A stretch of DNA of 64,000 bases from Blastocladiella emersonii ATCC 22665 (Eukaryota; Blastocladiomycota; Blastocladiomycetes; Blastocladiales; Blastocladiaceae): the NCBI GenBank assembly GCA_025594325.1, contig JANHCV010000004.1:1736001-1800000 (forward strand), given 5' to 3'. Below the pieces are notes generated by a model. That model was not told the origin of the DNA. It was given only the letters and a program-made list of their open reading frames with translations, and did not search any database. Positions within the stretch are counted from its first letter, which is position 1. Each line of letters opens with the position of its first letter. This document shows, in pieces, positions 32,137-42,345 of the stretch. The translations under genes were made by a program, and so were the position numbers.

Positions 32137-33957
32137 ATGAAGCTTGTTAACTCCATGCAAACATCTAAACTTGCTGTTCCTGAGCTCGTGGATCGGATTC
32201 TGGCCGATGCCGTGCGCCTTCACGACGGCGATGTCGAAGGCGTCGACCTTGCCGTGATCGCAACCTACTTACGGATTGCCCCTCGAGCTTTAATCCCTAG
32301 CGCCTACCGCGCCGTACAGCAGCGCGTCCTATCCATCCCCGTGGATGAGACCATTCGCGCCGACATGCTTCGCTTTCGACTTGCCTTCGACCTTCCTTTC
32401 GAGTATAGCGGAAAGGCCCTCAAGCTCGCAGAGTCTACCCGCAACTACGAGCTGCTTGAATTCTGGCGCGACTCGGAGTTTCCGCTCATTTACCGCTCAC
32501 TTGAGCGGTGGGCTGCGACGATTTTGGGTGTCTGCTACAAGCAGCCCGTCTACTATTATGCGGAACATCCGGCCAATGATCCAACCTTCCTTGAAAAAGT
32601 GTGCGACCATCGGCAGCTCGCCGACGCCGAAATTGAAAGAGGCGTTCGGGCCGCAGCTGGCGATGCCATCGAGTTTCCCCCGGAATTTTACGAGCTCCAT
32701 AACGGCGAGCGGCAAGTCAGGGTTGGATGTCGCATATCAATGAATAGCATCGACAAACTCAATTGTGCACTTTCCATTCCAAAGAAGCCGGTCACCAGCG
32801 TGTGGCTGCATTTGGCCGACCTTGACTTCCGACGTTTGTGCGCCATCAAGTTTCCTCGTTCGCTTGTCTCGTTGGAGCTAATCGACAACCGTATTGGACA
32901 TGGATGCACGCAAGGTGCGGTTCTGGCGCTGCCCAACTCGCTCAAGTGTCTTACAATCAGTGACGACGACCTGACCTTGCCGCACTTTGCTGCCAGCCTC
33001 CAGTACCTTCCGCACACCTTGACCAAGCTCACGCTTTCCGACTGCAAGCTTTATTTGGCCAGCGTCACGCATCTCGCCAGCAAACTCCCTGCCGGACTTG
33101 CTAAGCTTGATCTCAGCTTTTGCGGTATCACAGACGACCTTGTCGTCGTCCTTTCGCACCAGCTTCCGCGGAGCCTCAAACACTTGAACCTTTCCAGCAA
33201 CCCGATTTCGTCGACTGGTGCCATTGAACTCGGCAAGCACCTCCCTCCAGCACTCAAATCACTGGATCTCAGCAGCAACGAGGGGATTGCGAACCCCGGC
33301 CTCTGCGCGCTTTTCGAGAAGCTTCCCAGCTCGGTTGGGGCGCTTAATTTCTCGGGGGTGACCGCAACCACCATGTCGCTGTACGCACTGGCAGACTACC
33401 CGCGTCCGTCGCTCCGGCGTGTCGGACTATGGGCAGCAGGTTTTCCTGCTATACCTGGCGTTCGCGCGGAGCTGTCCTCCCTGGGAGGTGTAGCGCTTGC
33501 CCCGCCAGCAACAACAGCTTTCCCAGTCCTCGATGAGCTCTCCCTCCGCTCATTCTCATTCGATACAAACCGCAACGAGCATCGGCTCCTCCGAGCATTC
33601 ATTGGTCCATCGCTGCGCCTTTTGACACTCCTCAACTGCTACATCGATGATCCCGCAGTCAAGACGCTGCTGGACTGCGCTCCACCGAGCCTTCATAAGT
33701 TGCATATTGCGGAGTGCGGGTTCACCGACGCGACGGCGGGTCTCCTCGCTCGGCACATGCCAAAAACGGTTGGAAACTTGGTCGTGGAACGCAACGAGTT
33801 CAGCGACGCGGGCTTTGTGCAGCTCTTCAATCACGCGCTCGCCCAGGAGGGTAAACTCTTACTTGTCGTCTCCAAAAGAGATCTTAGCTCGGAAATGATG
33901 ACCCTATTTGGCAAGTACGCGCAGCAGATTCCGTCAACGTTCGAACTCGTTTATTGA
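32137..33957 (+). CDS. Leucine-rich repeat (RNI-like) protein, tandem copy 3
   Basis: Intronless, 606 residues, start MKLVNSMQTSKLAV. It has the same N-terminal helical block (ELVDRILADAVRLHDGDVEG, SGKALKLAESTRNYELLEF) and LRR series (AKLDLSFCGITDDLVVVLSH, KHLNLSSNPISSTGAIELGK, KSLDLSSNEGIANPGLCALF). The C-terminal repeat block is TVGNLVVERNEFSDAGFVQLF. Differences from copies 1 and 2 concentrate in the segment before the LRRs (residues ~125-165), where lengths also differ. It lies next to the intact COG2 gene, so this is probably the ancestral arrangement from which copies 1 and 2 were duplicated. Function unknown. Confidence 0.85.
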   Translation: MKLVNSMQTSKLAVPELVDRILADAVRLHDGDVEGVDLAVIATYLRIAPRALIPSAYRAVQQRVLSIPVDETIRADMLRFRLAFDLPFEYSGKALKLAESTRNYELLEFWRDSEFPLIYRSLERWAATILGVCYKQPVYYYAEHPANDPTFLEKVCDHRQLADAEIERGVRAAAGDAIEFPPEFYELHNGERQVRVGCRISMNSIDKLNCALSIPKKPVTSVWLHLADLDFRRLCAIKFPRSLVSLELIDNRIGHGCTQGAVLALPNSLKCLTISDDDLTLPHFAASLQYLPHTLTKLTLSDCKLYLASVTHLASKLPAGLAKLDLSFCGITDDLVVVLSHQLPRSLKHLNLSSNPISSTGAIELGKHLPPALKSLDLSSNEGIANPGLCALFEKLPSSVGALNFSGVTATTMSLYALADYPRPSLRRVGLWAAGFPAIPGVRAELSSLGGVALAPPATTAFPVLDELSLRSFSFDTNRNEHRLLRAFIGPSLRLLTLLNCYIDDPAVKTLLDCAPPSLHKLHIAECGFTDATAGLLARHMPKTVGNLVVERNEFSDAGFVQLFNHALAQEGKLLLVVSKRDLSSEMMTLFGKYAQQIPSTFELVY

Positions 33958-34260
33958 TGCCGGCTTCAGCTGCCCTTTCCTTAAAGTTTGGTTTCTTACA
34001 TTAGTTCATTAGTTCATTAGTTCATTAGTTCATTCGTTCATTAGCGTATAAATGTATTTTCTTTTCTCGCACGCGGCCATTCCGCCCTGATGGATCCGCG
34101 GCAGCGAGGCCAAGCGCGCGTCGCACATCTGCGCGTGACCAGCCACTTGCCTGATCCGGCGGGTCTCGACGTGCGCACGAGGAAACAGGGGTGCCGGTGG
34201 ACATCCTCGCCATCAAAATTCGAGTTGATTCCTCGTCACACAAGTGCGATCATGTATCTG
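33958..34260. other. Intergenic between LRR gene 3 and COG2 (convergent)
   Basis: Contains the 8-bp minisatellite listed next and an AGCGTATAAATG stretch that recurs before COG2 relic 2. No coding sequence. Confidence 0.5.
34000..34044. repeat. TTCATTAG 8-bp minisatellite
   Basis: Five to six tandem copies of TTCATTAG with one substitution (TTCATTCG) near the end. It lies between the stop codons of convergent LRR3 and COG2. Confidence 0.9.
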
Positions 34261-36524
34261 CTACGTAGAACTACTCTCATCCGCCCAACTCGAATCCCCC
34301 GGCCGGTGCTCAAGCAGCAACGCGCGGATCGGCGCCACATAGCGCTCCACAGCGTCCGCGTCCATGTGCGGGAGCCGAGCAATCTCGGCCGCAAACGCCT
34401 CGGTGTCGAGCGCGATCTGCATGCGGATCTTGTCCTCGTCCGTGACCGCAGCCGCCCCACCCGTCGTCGCCACGGCGCCGCCGCCGGCGTGCCGCGCCTT
34501 GGCCATCTTGAGCCGCTTGAGCGACTCCTCGGTCTTCTTGAGCGTGGTGAGCAGCTCCGTGACGATCCCGAGGTACGTGTCGGTAGCGGACTGGACGACG
34601 GCCGGGACCACGTCGCGCCACACCGCATCCCCACCTTCCTCCACCTCCGCCAACGCGCGCGCGTCGTCGGTCGCCATGAGCTCAGCGACGTGCTTGAACG
34701 CGAGCGGCATAAACGACGAGGCCTCGGTCGGCGCGGCGCGGCCCGTGGCGCGGTACTGGCTCGCGACCGTTTTCGTGAGCCGGAGCACGGTCGCGCATCC
34801 CTCGGCGAGCTCGGTGGCGAGGTACGCGCGCCACGCGCGGACGAGCGGGTCGCCGCCCTTGGCGAGCAGCGGCGCGAGGCCCGCGGCGATGCTCGGGTGC
34901 TGCGCGACGAGCGGCGACGCGAGGATCGCGCGGTGCGTTTCGCCGAGCCCCGCGAGCCGCTGCAGCGCGTGTGCGCACGAGGTGACGGGTGCGGTGGTCA
35001 GGGCGAGGTGGTGGCGCAGGGCGAGCTGCGCGGCCAGCTTGTAGAAGCGGTGGACGAGCGCGGGGAGAAAGTCGGCGTGCATGCGGTCGAGCGCGGCGAT
35101 GACGGCGGGGCCCGCGTCGGCGCGCGGCTCGAGATCGGCCGTCACCTGGCGCGCAATCAGCTGGAAGTAGGTCTCGACGGGCCACTTGCGCATGAACTCG
35201 TGCAGCTCCGGGATCGCGGCGAGCTGGTCGGCGAGACCGAGCTCGTCGAGCATCGACCGGAAAAAGGTCACGGTCGCGACGTAGTTGCGGTGGAACGCCG
35301 TCGGGACCGCGGCGCTGAACGTCGCGGGCGTGGTCCCGCCCTCGAGCCCCTCGAGCAGGCGCAGCAGGACGTGGCGCGACAGGAGCTCGCGCTCGGCGGG
35401 CGGCGCCACGTCGCGCAGGTGCCGGAGCAGCGTGAGCGGGGCCTTGCTCAGCTCGCGCTCGACGGTGCGCAGGTACACGGGGATCTGGCGCTTCCCACCA
35501 CTACCGGCACCCGCGACGTCGCGCGCGGCGAGGAGGACCGGGTCGACGAGCCCCGTGATGTACCCGACGACGAGCTGCGACCACGCGTCGAGGTACAGGT
35601 AGGCGCGGGCGCACGCGTGGACCGTGGGGACATCACCGGCGCGGCCGGCGCGGAACTCGTCGAGCTGCGCGGTGAGGAGGGCGTGGGCGGACCGCTGGCA
35701 GATGGTGCGGACGACATCGAGGCGCGGGGCGAGGTTGGCGAGGAACGCGTACTGCGCGGCGGCGGGCTCGACGCTGGCGCGGAGGAGGGAGAGGAACAGG
35801 GAGACGCGCTCGAGCTGCGCCGGGTCGCGCACGTACAGCCGCTCCGTGTCCGGGATCACGGTGGCAGTGCTTACGCGGCGGTTGGTGCGCGGGTTGCGCG
35901 ACGCGGCGGCAGCTGCCTCGGACTGCGCGGCGGCAAAGTCGATGCCGACCAAGCGCTCGAGCCACTCGACTTTGCGGTGCGCGTCGAGGAAGAACTCGAG
36001 CAGTTTCTACGCGGGTTGCAGGAGGTCAGTCGACGGCGCAGGCTGAGGGTAGGGACGGGACGCACCTTGTGGTGGCGAATGCGCTCGAGCTGCGCCAGCT
36101 TGGCCGAGTACGCGCCGCTCTCGGCGGTAGCCGTGTCCGCGAGGCTCTACAAGTGGGCTGCCGTCAACACCCACCGTGGGACCGCTCATGCGCACGCAAA
36201 CGGAACGCGTACCGCGGCATCATCCTGCAGGGCGCGCAGCGGCTCGCGCGTGTCCTGCAGCCACTTTGGCGTGTCCTGGAGCGCCTTGATGGCGGCCTGG
36301 TACCTCTACTCGTTCCCGAGCGCCCACGCGGCGCAGGCTGGGTGTGTCAACACGGCAAGGGCAAGTCAGGATCCGCACGATCCCCCAACGGTTGGAGCAG
36401 CGGGGAGGCGGGCGAGAGAACGCACCTCGTAGTGCGCGTTGATGGTCAGCACGATGCGCGACCGGACCTCGGCCTTTTGCCGCGACAGGTCGGCCTTGAG
36501 GTTCCGCAGCACCTTGTCGTCCAT
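34261..36524 (-). CDS. COG2: Conserved oligomeric Golgi complex subunit 2
   Basis: Four exons (36426-36524, 36213-36305, 36066-36146, 34261-36006) give 672 residues from the ATG at 36524. The N-terminal coiled coil (NLKADLSRQKAEVRSRIVLT ... HKKLLEFFLDAHRKVEWLE) is the COG2 signature used for assembly with COG3/4. The long helical body ends with the family's KKTEESLKRLKMAK motif and an acidic tail ESSST. COG2 acts in the lobe-A tether for intra-Golgi retrograde vesicles. The usual extreme N-terminal segment is missing, and CCCCAG precedes the ATG, so a further 5' exon is possible. Its 3' end is duplicated as relics behind LRR genes 1 and 2. Confidence 0.88.
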
Positions 36525-37049
36525 CTGGGGCTGCTAGTGCGCGTTGCGGCGAGTCGGGCCGGCGCGCTCCGAGTACATGGGCGAGGTGGGGGTGGGCGAA
36601 GGAGGGGCAGAGGCGGACCGGTCGCGTCGTTCACGGCGGCGGCGAAGCGAAGAGGCGGCGCCCACCGAGGCGGGTCGCGCGCGCACGTGGCGCAGCATGA
36701 GGAGCAGGAGAGGCTGGGAGACAGCCGGCCGGGTCCTTCTCCCTCTCCTCCCCCCCTCTCTAGTCCCCGCAGCCGTTTGGCCTCCACGAAGCTTCGATCG
36801 CATCGCCGCGCTGCTCTCCCATCGCGCCCGAAACCGGCCCCCGCAACGAGTGATCACCCTTTCATCACACTCGCCGCTGCCGCCGAAAAGTCTCCCGCTC
36901 GCCCCGCGGCCAGCGTCACCACCACCCACTCGATAGACGACCATAGACGACTACGCTCCGATCTCTCGGCAGCACCACCACCTACCACGACGGCTACTCG
37001 CTCCGCCATCTCGGCCGTAACCCCCACCGACTCGCGACCCATCACCGCC
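36525..37049. promoter_or_regulatory. Divergent promoter region, COG2 / SAC phosphatase
   Basis: A 525-bp gap between divergent starts, with pyrimidine-rich leader on the SAC side. An unplaced first COG2 exon may lie here. No motif assigned. Confidence 0.35.
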
Positions 37050-39413
37050 ATGCCCGAGGACTCGACGGCCGCCCCGACGGGCTACCCGCTGTGCACGCTG
37101 AGCGACGGCTCGATTGTCGTCGAGCCCATGCGCCCGCCGCGCCCCTCGGCGTTTTGGTCGCAGGTCGCCGCCACGGCCTCGGCCTCGGTCACGGCGCGTT
37201 CCCCACCATCGACTGCGCCGCCAGCCACGGGGCCCGCGTCACCCTCAACGCTGGGCCTCTCATCGCCCGCCGCTGGCGCCGATCCGGCGACACCGTCGCG
37301 CGCCGCGCCGTCCCCGTCGCCCTCGCACACGCTCGTGTTCCGCGGCGGACACTCGGCCGAGTGCCGGCTCGAGGTGAAGCTGGACGAGTACGGGTCGGAC
37401 CACCGGTCCATGGTCATGGAGCGCACGCACCACGGCCTGCTGGGCGTGCACGATCTCGGGTTCGCCAAGTACCTCTTCTACGTGTCCTCGGCGCGCGTCG
37501 TGGCCGAGGTCGCGGGGGCTCGCATCTACCGCGCCGACACCGTCGACGCCGTCCCCGTCCAGGCCGCCATGTACCGGTCCATGGCCGAGGAGCAGTGGGA
37601 GGCCGCGTCCGTCGCGCGCCTGCTCCACTTCTTCAACGAGTTCCACTTCTTTTACTCGCGCGAGATGGACCTCACGCGGTCGCTGCAGTCGCAGCTCGAC
37701 TCGCCCCGTGCTGCGCCACCAACGGCTACCGCGTCGCTCCTCGCCAGCAACTGGGACTTTTTGATCAACCGCGAGCTCCTCGCCGCCCCGCTCGCCCAGT
37801 TCCCGAACCACCTCGGCCACTTTTTCGTCGGCCTGATCGCCGGCTCCGTCGGGCACTCGGTCGCCCGCCTGCCCAGCTCGCTCGGCATGACGGCGACGGC
37901 GGCCGCGGTAGCAGCGCCTTCGACGCTCACGACCACGGTCATCTCGCGCGTCCACACCCGCCGCGTCGGCCGCCGCTACTACTCGCGCGGCATGGCTCCC
38001 GTCACCGTCGCCACGCGGCGCCGCGGGTCACGCACCTCCACCAGCTCTTCAGACCCGCTCCCGTCCGCCGCGTCCGACTCGGCAGCCGCCGCCCTGACCG
38101 GGTGCAGCAACGCGGCCGAGACCGAGACCCTGCTCGTCGTCTCCACCCCCACCTCCTCGGCCCCATCCGCCGTCTCCTCGCACCTGCAATGGCGCGGGTC
38201 CGTCCCGCTCGTGTGGACGCAGGCGCCCGAGGACATGGAGTGGAAGCCGCGCGTGCACGTCGCGGCCCTGCACAGCGCCGCCGACCCGAGCCCGCTGACC
38301 CGGTACCTGCGCGCGTGGGCGCCGCTTGTCCCGCGGTCGGCAACGGTCGTCGTCCTCGACCTCCTCGATCGCGGGTACACGGTCGAGCGCGCGTTGTCGG
38401 AGACGTTCGAGCAGGCGTGTCGCGAGTACGCGGCCGAGGCTGAGATGCGCGAGGATGCGGGTAGGGATGGGGGTGTGAGTGTCGAGTACCACAACCTCCC
38501 CATCTGCGACCGACGCAGGCACTGCTACGCGGCCGCGCAGAAGGTGCTCGACGGGCACGCGGCGATCACGACTGCGACCACGGTGCTGCGCCGCGCCGCC
38601 GCCGTCGCGGCCAAGGACGCGCGCCGACCGAGCGAGACCGTGGCCGCCGCTCTGTCGACGCCGCCCGCGACTCCGCCCCCCTCGCCGCCCGCCCCGCTCG
38701 CCCTCATCGAGTCGCAATCGGCCGTGGTCCGCACCAACTGCCTCGACTCGACGGACCGGACCAACCTGACGCAGTACATGCTGGCCGAGGTGGCGCTCGA
38801 GCACCAGCTCGCGTCGCTCGGGCTCCCGCCGCACCTGCACGCCGCGCTGCTCCCGTCCCTGCAAACGCTGTGGATCGCGCACGGCCACGCCCTCGCCAAG
38901 CTGTACGTCGGGACCGACGCCGTGCACCAGCACCTGATCCGGCCACCACCACCAACACCCTCGCCAGCGGGCGGCAAGCGGTCGTCGCTGACCTGTATGG
39001 CCGCGGCATGGCGCGCCGAGTGGGCCACGGCCGCGACGCTGCTGCGCCGCCAGTACTGCAACCACTTTGTCGACCCGCTGGTCCAGGACGCGGCCGAGGA
39101 GCTGCTCGCGCCGCGCCGGCCCTCCCCTTCAACCGCCGCCACCTCCACCATCGCCCCGCACCTCGCCCTGCAACGACGCCTGTCCATGGCCGAGTGCGAC
39201 CTGCCCGTGGCCGGGTTCGCGTTTGTGTTCCTGCGGAAACACCTCGCGCCCGTGCGCGTCGACGGGCTGCCCCGGCTCGCCCTGTGCTTTGTGTGGATGT
39301 CCGCCGCGCGCGTCGTTAGGTGGTGGCTCGGCGGCGCGCAGGGCATGTTTCGTCGGCCAAGGAGCATGGCCGCGGCCGCGGTGTCGCCGGGCGGCCGTGG
39401 GTCGAGGCCATGA
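37050..39413 (+). CDS. SAC-domain phosphoinositide phosphatase
   Basis: Single exon, 787 residues. After a disordered Ser/Pro/Ala N-terminus (~95 residues) the SAC domain begins: HHGLLGVHDLGFAKYLFYVS, FNEFHFFYSREMDLTRSLQ, FLINRELLAAPL. Later come PLVWTQAPEDMEWKPRVHV and the catalytic CX5R loop RTNCLDSTDRTNLTQYM. The Cys and Arg are intact; Sac1 has CLDCLDR, so one Cys is Ser and the Leu is Thr here. The tail contains YCNHFVDPLVQDAAEELL. A hydrophobic C-terminal stretch (LCFVWMSAARVVRWWLGG) could touch a membrane but is not a clear helix pair as in Sac1. It probably dephosphorylates PI monophosphates, perhaps PI4P; subtype is not certain (FIG4 and INPP5F are alternatives). Confidence 0.82.
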   Translation: MPEDSTAAPTGYPLCTLSDGSIVVEPMRPPRPSAFWSQVAATASASVTARSPPSTAPPATGPASPSTLGLSSPAAGADPATPSRAAPSPSPSHTLVFRGGHSAECRLEVKLDEYGSDHRSMVMERTHHGLLGVHDLGFAKYLFYVSSARVVAEVAGARIYRADTVDAVPVQAAMYRSMAEEQWEAASVARLLHFFNEFHFFYSREMDLTRSLQSQLDSPRAAPPTATASLLASNWDFLINRELLAAPLAQFPNHLGHFFVGLIAGSVGHSVARLPSSLGMTATAAAVAAPSTLTTTVISRVHTRRVGRRYYSRGMAPVTVATRRRGSRTSTSSSDPLPSAASDSAAAALTGCSNAAETETLLVVSTPTSSAPSAVSSHLQWRGSVPLVWTQAPEDMEWKPRVHVAALHSAADPSPLTRYLRAWAPLVPRSATVVVLDLLDRGYTVERALSETFEQACREYAAEAEMREDAGRDGGVSVEYHNLPICDRRRHCYAAAQKVLDGHAAITTATTVLRRAAAVAAKDARRPSETVAAALSTPPATPPPSPPAPLALIESQSAVVRTNCLDSTDRTNLTQYMLAEVALEHQLASLGLPPHLHAALLPSLQTLWIAHGHALAKLYVGTDAVHQHLIRPPPPTPSPAGGKRSSLTCMAAAWRAEWATAATLLRRQYCNHFVDPLVQDAAEELLAPRRPSPSTAATSTIAPHLALQRRLSMAECDLPVAGFAFVFLRKHLAPVRVDGLPRLALCFVWMSAARVVRWWLGGAQGMFRRPRSMAAAAVSPGGRGSRP

Positions 39414-39696
39414 ACGATGAGATGAATACAACGGTTTTGGTTCCCTCGGACCTTCGACCACTGAGATGAGCGACGCGTCCTTGCACGCGCGCCGATGAGT
39501 CTCGCGTCCTCTAAAAACGTTCAGGATCCCCGTGAGCACTCACGATCCCGAGTCTCTCAAAGCATGTTGACAGGAACACAGTATAGTCAAGCAAATTCGA
39601 GGGCGCGCACGAGGACGACACTCGCAATCAGACAGAGAGGAGAGCAGCAAATCCCTAGGGCCCGTCAGAGCGGCGCAATCGTATTGTTTGCATTGC
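39414..39696. other. Convergent intergenic region
   Basis: 3' flanks of the SAC gene (+) and uL15 (-). Nothing recognised. Confidence 0.4.
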
Positions 39697-40134
39697 TTAG
39701 ATGAGGACAACGGCACCACCGGCGGCCTTGATCTTCTGCTCGGCGCGCTTGGAGACCTCGCGGGTCTTGACGATGAGGGGCTGCTGGGGCAGGAAACCGC
39801 CGCCGAGCACCTTGCCGTAGCCGGCGTTCAGGGCGTTGATGACGGGGGCGACGTCGGTCTTGCCGGCGAACTCCTCGCGCACCTCCTCGCCGACGAGCGA
39901 CCACAGCTTCTCGACGTTGACCGACGGGCGCCAGTACTTGTTCTTGTTCAGGCCAAAGTAGCGCATACCGACCTTACCGAAGTAACCGGGATGGTACTTG
40001 TCCATGTTGATACGGTGGTGGTGCTGGCCACCAGCGAGACCGCGACCACCGGGGTGCTTGCGGTGCTTGCCAACACGACCGTGACCGGCCGAGACGTGGC
40101 CACGAAGCTTGCGGGTCTTGCTGAAGCGGGTCGG
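39697..40134 (-). CDS. RPL28: 60S ribosomal protein uL15 (L27a/L28), main exon
   Basis: The exon encodes residues 2 to the end: [57 protein letters not shown] and the terminal AAGGAVVLI, about 145 residues, the usual length for eukaryotic uL15. It opens with a CGTAG acceptor, so the initiator Met is on a separate upstream exon, common in this gene. A candidate ATG followed by GTGACG lies at 40741-40739, which would make an intron of about 600 nt. The region in between (40135-40740) has no other supported gene. Confidence 0.93.
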   Translation of the reverse strand, partial: PTRFSKTRKLRGHVSAGHGRVGKHRKHPGGRGLAGGQHHHRINMDKYHPGYFGKVGMRYFGLNKNKYWRPSVNVEKLWSLVGEEVREEFAGKTDVAPVINALNAGYGKVLGGGFLPQQPLIVKTREVSKRAEQKIKAAGGAVVLI

Positions 40135-40966
40135 CTACGGACGCGGCGACGGGGCGCAAGTCAGCGACAGGGCGTCACACGAGCAGGGTTTTCGGGCAGA
40201 GCTCCGCGACACGACAAACGACAGCGAGCGACGACTCGGCGAAAACGGCGGCGACACGCCCGCACGGCGCCAGCCCGACACGCAGCATTACCACCACGCC
40301 TGGCAACCAGACGCACGGCGAGATGGCAAGCAGCATTGGCCACCAGAGGCGGATTTTGATGCGGCCGCGCAAATTTCGGGCATAGTGCCGGCAAGCGCGC
40401 TGGTAGCATCAGCCATCCATCCGTCCGACGGCCTGCGGGTCGGCCGCGGGCAGTCACGGCGACGTAACCGCCGCGCAGCTTTTCGCCCTAGTGAGCAAAA
40501 CGAGCTGTCGGCGGGTAACGAGGAGAGTGCTGCGTGCGCGGCAGTTGGACGATGGCGAGTGAGGTGCTGCGTGGATGGATGGCCGTGTGCAGCCGGCGAG
40601 TGGTGTGGCGTCGGGGGTGAAATGCGCGAGTTGACGGGCGGGCAGCCGTCCGGGCGGTGTCGTTGCCGCCCGTTGCCGCCGCTACCGCGGTCGTCGTCGT
40701 GTTGCGCAGTCGCGCGAGATGCATGGGGGGATCGTCACCATTTCGGTAGATGGTACGTTGACCGAGAGAAAGTCGAGGCGTTGTCGTCGCTCGCTGATCT
40801 GATCCGTCGCTCGACTTGCAAAAGTGAGTGGCGCACACACGTGTGTGGCGCTCAGCCACACCTCTCCCAGCTCGTCTCCGCCGCCTTGGTCTCGCCCCGC
40901 TCCTCGCCACCTCCCTTGCCCCTTCGCACTCACGCGTCTTTCTGGGCACTGAGTGTATTCAACAAG
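40135..40966 (-). other. Probable uL15 first intron, leader and promoter
   Basis: No convincing independent coding sequence. It includes the uL15 acceptor at its lower edge and a possible Met-only exon at about 40739-40741. Confidence 0.4.
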
Positions 40967-41233
40967 TTACTGAGCAGGCACCACGTCCGTGAGCAGCGTC
41001 ACATCGACGGCGTCGTGGACGGGCGAGAGGAGAATCTCCTGGGCAAAGTGGACCACCTTGCGCTTCTTGGCGGCCTTGAGCGTGCCGAGCAGGCCCTCGA
41101 GCGTGTTGGCGATCAGGTCGTCGTGCACCAGCTGGCCGTACTTGACCACCACCTTGCCGTCGGCCTGCGCCACGCCGAGCCGCTTGATGGACGCGACCAG
41201 AAACTCGATCTCTTGCGTGACGGGGACGGTCAT
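40967..41233 (-). CDS. Costars-domain protein (ABRACL-like)
   Basis: 88 residues covering a complete Costars domain: EIEFLVASIKRLGVAQADGK, VVVKYGQLVHDDLIANTLEG, LLGTLKAAKKRKVVHFAQEI and HDAVDVTLL. This closely follows human ABRACL and Dictyostelium costars, small winged-helix proteins that influence actin dynamics and cell migration. A CACACAG immediately before the ATG could be an acceptor, so a short 5' exon is possible, but the domain is complete without it. It is separated by 243 bp from the divergent Nudix gene. Confidence 0.9.
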   Translation of the reverse strand: MTVPVTQEIEFLVASIKRLGVAQADGKVVVKYGQLVHDDLIANTLEGLLGTLKAAKKRKVVHFAQEILLSPVHDAVDVTLLTDVVPAQ

Positions 41234-41476
41234 CTGTGTGAAGAGACGGTCGATCAGCTACGGCAACGTGAGCGTCACGATGGATTGGACCTTGATGGGT
41301 TGCTGCAAGTTGCGTGAGAAGCGATGCGCGAGGGGCGGACTGAGGGGCAGCCAGCAGAGATGAGCGACGCGACGCCGCTGCGACAAGTCCGCACTGGCTG
41401 GGCGGCGGCGCCTTTGACTTTTGAGCCCGCCCTCGCTCGCCCTCCCTCTCTCTCTCCCCGTAACCAACCCGAAACC

Positions 41477-42303
41477 ATGGAACTGAAAACGCGCCTCGAG
41501 AACCCGCACCCCGTGCCCAACGTCACCAACGTGTCGCGCCCGGAGCCGCTCAAGTGGCTCGGCCTGCAGGCGCTCGAGTACGCGGTGCCGGGCGCCGACG
41601 ACGGCAAGGTCCGCCACTGGGAGTCCGTGTACCGCACGCAGCACGGGCTCGCCGTCGAGCACGACGGGCCGGGTCATCCGCGCGGTGTCGTCGACGGTGC
41701 GCTGTGCTCTCCCCCTCGCAGCGACCCGCGTTCTCACTCGCCGCGCGGTGTAGCGACCGACATCATCGCCGTGACGCGCTCGACGGTCCGCCCCGCTCTC
41801 GACCGCTGCGTGGTGGTGGTGATGCAGTACCGCCCCGCGGTGAACGCGTTCACGCTCGAGTTCCCTGCCGGGTGCATCGACAAGAACGAGACGAGCGCCG
41901 TGGCGTCGGCCGTGCGCGAGCTCAAGGAGGAGACGGGTCTGACGGCGAGCAACGTGCGCGTCGAGTACAAGATGACGTACGAGCCCGGAATCACCAGCTC
42001 GTGCGGGCTCGTCGTCTCGTGCGACGTGGACATGGACGCACCCGAGAACGACAAGCCCGAGCCGGAGCTCGAGGACGACGAGTTTAGCCTGCAGACGTTC
42101 TTCTTGCCGCTCGCGACGTTGCCCGAGGCGATTCAGGGTACGTCCACTCGCGCGTTGCGCGCGCCGTGTGTGCTCGAGCGGAAGGCTCACGCGCACGAGT
42201 CTTCCATGTAGAGTTCACGGCCAAGCACGACTACGTCATTGTCGACTCGCGGCTCGGCGCGTTTGCCCTCGCGCTGCAGATGCAGAAGCGGCTCGGACTG
42301 TGA
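41477..42303 (+). CDS. Nudix hydrolase, ADP-ribose pyrophosphatase type (NUDT5-like)
   Basis: Exons 41477-42137 and 42212-42303 give 250 residues. The body matches the ADP-ribose/sugar-nucleotide group: HWESVYRTQ, a DIIAV strand, VVVVMQYRPAVNAFTLEFPAG and then the Nudix box GCIDKNETSAVASAVRELKEETGL... with both catalytic-loop glutamates (REL-x-EE). The spacing between the first Glu and REL is eight residues instead of the usual seven. The C-terminal exon encodes KHDYVIVDSRLGAFALALQM. Likely cytosolic hydrolysis of ADP-ribose to AMP and ribose-5-phosphate. The 3' end is convergent with the MCUR1-type gene, 42 bp apart. Confidence 0.85.
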
Positions 42304-42345
42304 GACGAGTAATGAAGCGTTTTTGAGCGGCAAAACATTGATAGT

